This document shows, piece by piece, positions 59,143 through 64,000 of a stretch of 64,000 nt of DNA. The position numbers were made by a program, and so were the translations under genes. Source of the DNA: JAADHI01 sp964451325 (GTDB lineage Bacteria; Nitrospirota; Nitrospiria; SBBL01; JAADHI01); contig CAYVHO010000005.1 in assembly GCA_964451325.1 (NCBI GenBank), positions 165,528 to 229,527 on the forward strand. Direction: 5' to 3'. Every line of letters starts with the position of its first letter. Position 1 is the stretch's first letter. Below the pieces are notes generated by a model. It was not told the DNA's origin. It worked only from the letters and a program-made list of their open reading frames with translations, and ran no database searches.

Positions 59143-59976
59143 ATGGCACAGATCGGAAAACACAACACACTAAAGGTCGTAAAAGAAGTCGATTTCGGAG
59201 TCTATCTCGACGGTGGGACGCAGGGTGAGATCCTCATGCCCGACCGATATGTGCCGGATGACTGTGAAGTCGGGCATGAGGTTAAATGTTTTGTTTACCT
59301 GGATTCAGAAGACCGCCTTATTGCCACGACAGAAAAACCTTATGCGATGCTGGAAGAGTGCGCCTATTTGAAGGTTGTCGCCGTCAATGCACAGGGGGCT
59401 TTTTTGGACTGGGGTTTGCTCAAGGATTTGCGTGTTTCTTTTTCTCAGCAAAATGTTCCCATGAAGGTCGGTTTATCCTATCTCGTGCGTGTTTATTTGG
59501 ATGAAAGTGGTCGAATTGCAGCCTCCGCAAAATTGGATCGGTTTTTGAACCAAAACACGCCCCATTACAAGACAGGGGAGCTTGTAGATCTTTTGATTTG
59601 GGGACCGACAGATCTGGGTTATAAAGCCATTGTGAATCACAAAAACTGGGGGGTGCTCTATTCTGACGATCTTTTCCAGTCCCTAAAAAAGGGACAGCGT
59701 CTGCAAGGATTTATCAAAAAAGTCAGACGGGATCAAAAAATCGATCTGACTCTACAAAAACAAGGTTACGAAAAAGTAAAAGATATTACAGAGATTATAC
59801 TAGATGAAATTAAAGCTGAAAATGGATTTATTGCCCTGACCGATAAAAGCTCGCCTGAAGAGGTCGCTAAACGTTTTGGTATTAGCAAAAAGACCTTTAA
59901 AAAAGCGGTGGGCGCACTATATAAAAAGAAAGTGATCTTGATAGAACCGACAGGGCTCCGTCTAAGAGGAGAATAA
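59143..59976 (+). CDS. cvfB: CvfB-like S1 RNA-binding protein
   Basis: 277 residues. Three S1-like domains and a C-terminal winged helix: QIGKHNTLKVVKEVDFGVYLDGG, PYAMLEECAYLKVVAVNAQGAFLDWGL, then VDLLIWGPTDLGYKAIVNHK, and EEVAKRFGISKKTFKKAVGALYKKKVI at the end. CvfB/YitL binds RNA and affects gene expression in Gram-positive bacteria; the function here is not known. Cytoplasmic. It is followed two bases later by the YtoQ gene. Confidence 0.85.
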   Translation: MAQIGKHNTLKVVKEVDFGVYLDGGTQGEILMPDRYVPDDCEVGHEVKCFVYLDSEDRLIATTEKPYAMLEECAYLKVVAVNAQGAFLDWGLLKDLRVSFSQQNVPMKVGLSYLVRVYLDESGRIAASAKLDRFLNQNTPHYKTGELVDLLIWGPTDLGYKAIVNHKNWGVLYSDDLFQSLKKGQRLQGFIKKVRRDQKIDLTLQKQGYEKVKDITEIILDEIKAENGFIALTDKSSPEEVAKRFGISKKTFKKAVGALYKKKVILIEPTGLRLRGE

Positions 59977-59978
59977 GT

Positions 59979-60419
59979 GTGGAAACAATCGTTTATCTAT
60001 CAGGAGAAATCCATAGCGACTGGCGTGAGCAAATTAAAAAAGGGGCTCAGGAAAATGACTTAGCCATTCGTTTTATTTCTGCCGTAACGGATCACGACGC
60101 AAGTGACGCTGCGGGCGATATCCTGGGCAAAAGTCCAAGTGCCTTTTGGCGTGATCATCAAGGTGCAAAAGTAAATCGTATTCGTACAAAGATTTGTATT
60201 GAAGCAAGTGATCTTGTGGTGATTCGTTTTGGCCCACAATATAAACAGTGGAATGCTGCCTTTGATGCGGGCTATTGTGCTGCATTGGACAAACCCTATA
60301 TTACTTTGCATGACGAAAGCATCATTCATCCGCTTAAAGAAGTCGATGCGGCTGCAATGGCCTGGGCAAAAACACCGATGCAGGTTGTCGAAATTTTAAA
60401 GTACGTGACGAAGGCCTGA
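59979..60419 (+). CDS. YtoQ family protein
   Basis: 146 residues; GTG 59979 start, two bases after cvfB. Pattern: VYLSGEIHSDWREQI, AVTDHDASDAAGDIL, FWRDHQGAKVNRIRTKICIEASDLVVIRFGPQYKQWNAAFDAGYCAALDKPYITLHDE. The YtoQ family has a flavodoxin/nucleoside-2-deoxyribosyltransferase-like fold, no known reaction. In many genomes it lies near other housekeeping genes. Cotranscribed with cvfB and purT here (6 bases between). Confidence 0.82.
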   Translation: METIVYLSGEIHSDWREQIKKGAQENDLAIRFISAVTDHDASDAAGDILGKSPSAFWRDHQGAKVNRIRTKICIEASDLVVIRFGPQYKQWNAAFDAGYCAALDKPYITLHDESIIHPLKEVDAAAMAWAKTPMQVVEILKYVTKA

Positions 60420-60424
60420 GAATA

Positions 60425-61606
60425 ATGAAAATCGGAACGCCTTTAAAATCCAATGCAACGCGGGTATTACTTTGTGGCGCGGGTGAACTCGGTAAAGAAT
60501 TGTGCATTGCGTTTCAGAGGCTTGGCATAGAAGTGATTGCCCTGGATCGCTACCCGGATGCACCGGCGATGCAAGTCGCTCATCGGTCTTATGTTGTTGA
60601 GATGTTAGATGGCAAGGCTTTACGCAAGATCATTGAAAAAGAACAACCTCATTATGTCGTGCCAGAAATCGAAGCCATTGCAACGGAGGAATTGCTCGCC
60701 CTTGAAAAAGAAGGCTTTCATATTGTGCCCACCGCGCGGGCAACACGTTTAACGATGGACAGAGAAGGCATCCGCCGACTGGCTGCCGAAACCTTGAAAT
60801 TGCCGACCTCTGATTACCAGTTTGCAGGAACAGTCCTCGATTATCGTAAGGCTGTTACAGAAATCGGACAACCTTGTGTCGTCAAACCGGTGATGAGCTC
60901 TTCCGGAAAAGGCCAAAGCGTCGTGCGATCAGAGCGTGATGTCGAAAAAGCCTGGCAGTATGCGCAAGCCGGTGGTCGGGCAGGGGCGGGTCGTGTTATT
61001 GTCGAAGCCCTTATTCCCTTTGATTATGAAATCACCCTGCTCACCGTAAAAGCCGTAGATGGCATTCATTTTTGCGATCCCATCGGACACAGACAGGAAG
61101 CGGGCGATTATCGCGAGTCATGGCAACCCCAGGCAATGACGGTGCAAACCCTGGAAGAGGCCAAAGATATCGCACGGACTGTGGTTGAAAATCTTTCGGG
61201 TCGCGGAATTTATGGGGTGGAATTATTTATTAAAGGGGCCCAGGTCTATTTCAGTGAAGTTTCTCCACGTCCGCATGATACGGGCATGGTGACCCTTATT
61301 TCTCAGAATTTATCTGAATTTGCCTTGCACGTGCGTGCGATTTTGGGGTTGCCCATTGGTAAAATTGAGACCCTCGCGCCAAGCGCCTCTGCCGTAATTT
61401 TGGGTGAGGGCCGCTCGTCTGAAATTTCATACGATGGGCTCGAAAAGGCCCTTGAGATTCCAAACAGCCAAATTCGGCTTTTTGGAAAACCTGAAATCAA
61501 TGGTCGTCGCCGTCTGGGTATTGCCCTGGCTTCGGCTCAGACCTCGCAGGAAGCAGTCTCTTCCGCAAAACGTGCGGCAGCACATATTCGTATTCAGCTC
61601 AAGTAA
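60425..61606 (+). CDS. purT: Formate-dependent phosphoribosylglycinamide formyltransferase
   Basis: 393 residues, ATP-grasp enzyme that formylates GAR with formate in purine synthesis. Motifs: TRVLLCGAGELGKELCIAF, ALDRYPDAPAMQVAHRS, MSSSGKGQSVVRSERD, EVSPRPHDTGMVTLIS and EGRSSEISYDGL, in normal order and length. Lies in the cvfB-ytoQ-purT operon. It lets the cell make purines with formate rather than folate; this fits an anaerobic or microaerobic lifestyle but does not prove it. Confidence 0.95.
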   Translation: MKIGTPLKSNATRVLLCGAGELGKELCIAFQRLGIEVIALDRYPDAPAMQVAHRSYVVEMLDGKALRKIIEKEQPHYVVPEIEAIATEELLALEKEGFHIVPTARATRLTMDREGIRRLAAETLKLPTSDYQFAGTVLDYRKAVTEIGQPCVVKPVMSSSGKGQSVVRSERDVEKAWQYAQAGGRAGAGRVIVEALIPFDYEITLLTVKAVDGIHFCDPIGHRQEAGDYRESWQPQAMTVQTLEEAKDIARTVVENLSGRGIYGVELFIKGAQVYFSEVSPRPHDTGMVTLISQNLSEFALHVRAILGLPIGKIETLAPSASAVILGEGRSSEISYDGLEKALEIPNSQIRLFGKPEINGRRRLGIALASAQTSQEAVSSAKRAAAHIRIQLK

Positions 61607-61639
61607 TTTCCTTAAAAACTTAAGGTATAGGATTAAGAA

Positions 61640-62395
61640 ATGAAAGCCATCAATGTCTGGTCATATATCAAAATTGGCACGGGATTTCGCTATTTGCAGG
61701 AGGCGACCAAGGGACGACCTCTTCACGGCGAAAGTTTTGTGTTGGAAAATATCAAACGTTTTTTAGATACCCTCGAAACCCTGGAAATGCATGTCACCAG
61801 CCGGGCCTCAAAAAAACTGAAAGCTTTTTATGAAAAATTATCAAAAAAAGGTGAAGGTGCTGTACTAACCAGTCATGATGCCGAAGAGATGAGAGAACTC
61901 ATCAAAGAGGTTCGAGGGACTTTTTCCGCTGAAGCACAAGGAATCTATACGTATATCGTCACCGAAAAACGCTTGAGCACTGAAAAGTTAATCAATGACT
62001 TAAAAGAGCTGTTCGCGCCAGAGATCTTTTTTCAATTGACCGATGTTGCACAATATGATTTTAAAGAAGCAGGTCGCTGTATCTCTTTTGAACGTTCAAC
62101 CGCAGCCTCTTTTCATCTCCTGCGTGGGATTGAGGCCATCCTCCGTCAATATTTTCGCCATTTTCTCCCCGAAGAAAAAGAAGATGCCTCCTGGGGGCAC
62201 ATGGTGTACACCCTCAAAAAAACGCGAGGTTTAAAAACAGATCTTGATACCCTGAAACATTTGGATCATATCCGCGCAGCTTTTAGAAACCCCACCCAGC
62301 ACCCCGATAAAATCTATGATATTCACGAAGCTCAGGATTTGTTTTTCCTCGCGATTGATGTCACCAATCGCATGATTGCAGAAATCAAACGGTAG
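61640..62395 (+). CDS. HEPN-domain-like protein
   Basis: 251 residues, helical. The C-terminal half (about 135-250) resembles HEPN folds of the DUF4145/Abi type: CISFERSTAASFHLLRGIEAIL, then RAAFRNPTQHPDKIYDIHEAQDL, with Arg216-x4-His221, the catalytic RNase motif. The N-terminal half is helical and amphipathic. HEPN proteins act as RNases or adapters in defence, toxin or housekeeping roles. There is no antitoxin partner seen. It lies 33 bases after purT, probably a separate unit or a read-through end of that operon. Confidence 0.6.
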   Translation: MKAINVWSYIKIGTGFRYLQEATKGRPLHGESFVLENIKRFLDTLETLEMHVTSRASKKLKAFYEKLSKKGEGAVLTSHDAEEMRELIKEVRGTFSAEAQGIYTYIVTEKRLSTEKLINDLKELFAPEIFFQLTDVAQYDFKEAGRCISFERSTAASFHLLRGIEAILRQYFRHFLPEEKEDASWGHMVYTLKKTRGLKTDLDTLKHLDHIRAAFRNPTQHPDKIYDIHEAQDLFFLAIDVTNRMIAEIKR

Positions 62396-62414
62396 TTGGT
62401 TTTTTAGAAAAGTA

Positions 62415-63254
62415 ATGAAACCTTCAATTCTTCTTTTTGGTGCGAGCAGTATTTTAGGCTTTCGTCTCGCAGCTCTTTTCCCTGATGAGGTGGTGCCGTT
62501 TGTGCCACCGGGCAATGCATCGCCCTCGCTGCGCAATTGGCCCGTCCTGCAACTGGAAAATATCCATTGGATTGCACAACAATGTGAAATGTATCATCCT
62601 AAAATCCTTATTTACTGCCACGCCGTTTGTGATGTCAACAAATGCGAGGCCGACCCCGATTGGGCGCATGAGCTGAATGTCTCTCATCTGGAGCGAGTTC
62701 TGCGGGTCTTACCTTCAAAAACATGTCTGGTTTATGTTTCATCGGATCACGTTTTTGGCGGGGACGGACAATATTCAGAAACATCACAGACCTCTCCCAT
62801 CACGGTTTATGGTCGCACACGTGTTGCAGCAGAAGCCCTGGTGCAAAAACGCTTGGGCTCACTCATCATCCGGCCCGGTCTGGCCATCGGTGTTTCATGC
62901 AATGGGCGCACAGGACACATGGATTGGCTGCGCTATCGCAGCGAACGAAACCTGCCCATGACGATTATAAAAGATGAGATTCGTTCAGTGGTTTGGGCCG
63001 ATGATTTATCCTTACGCGTCATGCAGCTTGCAAGGTGTTGTGAGACGGGGCTGCGCCATTTGCCCGCAGCATCCGTCATTTCACGTGTGGATCTGGCGAA
63101 TTTTTTGGCGAAAAAGATGGACAAAGTGCTTAATTTTAAGATTGAGAGCCGCGATGCGCAAAATGCGCCGCATCTCGGTCATGTCGAATTGATCAGCAAT
63201 TACCGAGATCAGTTTTCACAACCCTTGCCGAGTGTCACCGGGCAGATAAAATGA
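62415..63254 (+). CDS. RmlD-like NAD(P)-dependent reductase
   Basis: 279 residues of the extended SDR/dTDP-4-dehydrorhamnose reductase type: ILLFGASSILGFRLAALF for the nucleotide, ILIYCHAVCDVNKCEADP, VYVSSDHVFGGDGQYSETS, VYGRTRVAAEAL and IRPGLAIG. The catalytic YxxxK is YGRTR here (Arg instead of Lys). ATG 62415 is used; a longer frame from 62376 overlaps the previous gene. It overlaps the kinase gene by four bases (ATGA). May reduce a sugar nucleotide. Activity is uncertain because of the changed lysine. Confidence 0.75.
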   Translation: MKPSILLFGASSILGFRLAALFPDEVVPFVPPGNASPSLRNWPVLQLENIHWIAQQCEMYHPKILIYCHAVCDVNKCEADPDWAHELNVSHLERVLRVLPSKTCLVYVSSDHVFGGDGQYSETSQTSPITVYGRTRVAAEALVQKRLGSLIIRPGLAIGVSCNGRTGHMDWLRYRSERNLPMTIIKDEIRSVVWADDLSLRVMQLARCCETGLRHLPAASVISRVDLANFLAKKMDKVLNFKIESRDAQNAPHLGHVELISNYRDQFSQPLPSVTGQIK

Positions 63255-63793
63255 TTTCTGAGATCCTCAAAAGTTTTATCAGGCGTGAACAGCTTCCAGA
63301 AAGCTACGAAAAGGCCATTTTGACCTGGTTTTTCCCGCTGGTCGAAACATTGGAAAAAAGAGGACTTCGCCATGAAAAACCTTTGGTGGTCGGTATTCAA
63401 GGGGCGCAGGGTAGTGGAAAATCAACCTTGGCCGCTTTGTTTGTCTTAATACTTAAAGAACAACATCAACTTAAAGCCATACATCTGTCATTAGACGACT
63501 TTTATTTGACACAAAAAGAGCGTCTTCATCTGTCCTGTACGGTGCATCCACTTCTAAAGACACGTGGTGTCCCGGGGACACATGACCTGAAATTAGCCGC
63601 TCGAACCCTGGATGCGCTCTGTGTGAGGGATTCGTATGAGTCGGTTTCTCTTCCTCGTTTTGATAAAGCCATGGATGATCGGCTGCCGCGTTATGAGTGG
63701 CCACGCGTCAATCCTCCTTTTGGGGTCAAATCCCATAAAGGTACCGGATGTTCCGTAGAAATCCGTGTTTCGGGAAAGAATTTTCTTTTCTAG
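63251..63793 (+). CDS. Glycerate-3-kinase-like P-loop kinase, truncated
   Basis: 180 residues of the D-glycerate kinase/Tda10/GLYK family: Walker A GAQGSGKST (residues 51-59), IHLSLDDFYLTQKER, HPLLKTRGVPGTHD and LPRFDKAMDDRLPRYEWP. Family members go on with an EGW motif and a C-terminal half which is missing; after PRVNP the sequence is unrelated (FGVKSHKGTGCSV) and ends at 63793. The 3' end was probably lost through an insertion or rearrangement near 63715. It is coupled to the preceding reductase gene (ATGA). Probably inactive. Confidence 0.7.
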   Translation: MISEILKSFIRREQLPESYEKAILTWFFPLVETLEKRGLRHEKPLVVGIQGAQGSGKSTLAALFVLILKEQHQLKAIHLSLDDFYLTQKERLHLSCTVHPLLKTRGVPGTHDLKLAARTLDALCVRDSYESVSLPRFDKAMDDRLPRYEWPRVNPPFGVKSHKGTGCSVEIRVSGKNFLF

Positions 63794-64000
63794 GGGGTTG
63801 TATCATCAGCGAATGGTTTGCACTTTTTCTTCGGTCTCCGTTCAACTCTACCTTGAGATGTGTGAGATATTATCCTTAAAATTAGGTCATTTAATAGATG
63901 AAATCAGGCGGGAAATTATTTTCCTCTTGACAAAAATCCCTAATTTATTTAGGGCTTGCTGAAAGAGTCATAAGTTAATGATTTTAAAAAGGTTTATTCT
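63794..64000. other. Tail region, possible mobile-element edge
   Basis: Gene-free AT-rich DNA from the truncated kinase to the window end. It contains CCCTAA (63938-63943) and TTAGGG (63949-63954) in a small hairpin, and then GGGCTTGCTGAAAGAGTC, which resembles ends of some insertion sequences. A transposase would lie outside the window. A short frame at 63765-63962 has no features of a gene. Confidence 0.3.

Noticed and set aside
63765..63962. 65-residue frame at the right edge
   Set aside because: No motif or start signal, and it overlaps the truncated kinase; likely noise in mobile-element-like DNA.

Overview
The window comes from a Gram-negative (diderm), quinone-respiring, motile bacterium of moderate GC content. 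Pointers are many lipobox proteins, a TonB-free but lipoprotein-rich envelope, MotB-like stator proteins, LpoB/LPP20 lipoproteins, LexA, sigma-54 regulation, c-type cytochromes and a copper nitrite reductase. The mix (two-protein MotB arrangement, SUMF1 proteins, SBBP/choice-of-anchor proteins, MoaD-ThrC-NIL cluster) looks deltaproteobacterial in the broad old sense; I cannot name a genus.

Layout. 1-2.5 kb: end of a flagellar stator locus (two consecutive MotB/OmpA proteins) and an EAL-HDOD protein. 2.5-10 kb: envelope block with a possible small RNA, a beta-sandwich protein, a transglutaminase-like protein and five lipoproteins of LPP20, COG3014 and LpoB type, closed by a perfect 20-bp terminator. 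11.2-16.8 kb: an eight-gene minus-strand operon of two ubiquitin-like sulfur carriers, two E1-like activating enzymes, cysteine synthase, threonine synthase and a NIL protein: a protein-thiocarboxylate route to cysteine and probably homocysteine. 17.3-22.7 kb: quinone head-group genes ubiC, ubiA, ubiD with two SUMF1 proteins (one with two heme c motifs) and an inserted toxin-antitoxin pair. 22.7-28.6 kb: mnmC, a PAS/sigma-54 activator, convergent nirK with a near-consensus -24/-12 promoter and giant palindromes upstream, a VOC protein and lexA with candidate direct-repeat operators.

28.8-38.6 kb: two convergent secreted metalloprotease-like proteins (a lipoprotein and an RTX protein), HAD hydrolase, QueG, a His-rich HMA-like protein, DUF3179 protein and a CCA-adding-type nucleotidyltransferase. 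38.6-40.6 kb: an accessory patch, RhuM protein bracketed by REP-like repeats, then a BrnT/BrnA pair. 40.8-45.8 kb: ileS-lspA, a dicarboxylate symporter and two tRNA genes. 45.9-55.4 kb: a beta-propeller lipoprotein divergent from an HTH regulator, a 1371-residue SBBP protein, YjbQ and a decayed secreted-protein gene. 55.5-58.8 kb: MidA-type methyltransferase and a tightly overlapping cytochrome trio (pentaheme c, monoheme c, diheme b). 59.1-64 kb: CvfB, YtoQ, PurT, a HEPN-like protein, an RmlD-like reductase and a truncated glycerate-kinase-like gene.

The strongest candidates for something new are the nirK/sigma-54/palindrome module, the sulfur-carrier operon whose ThiS-like protein ends Gly-Gly-Gly-Ala, and the eight-heme trio. 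All assignments are by eye from sequence motifs; no database search was possible.
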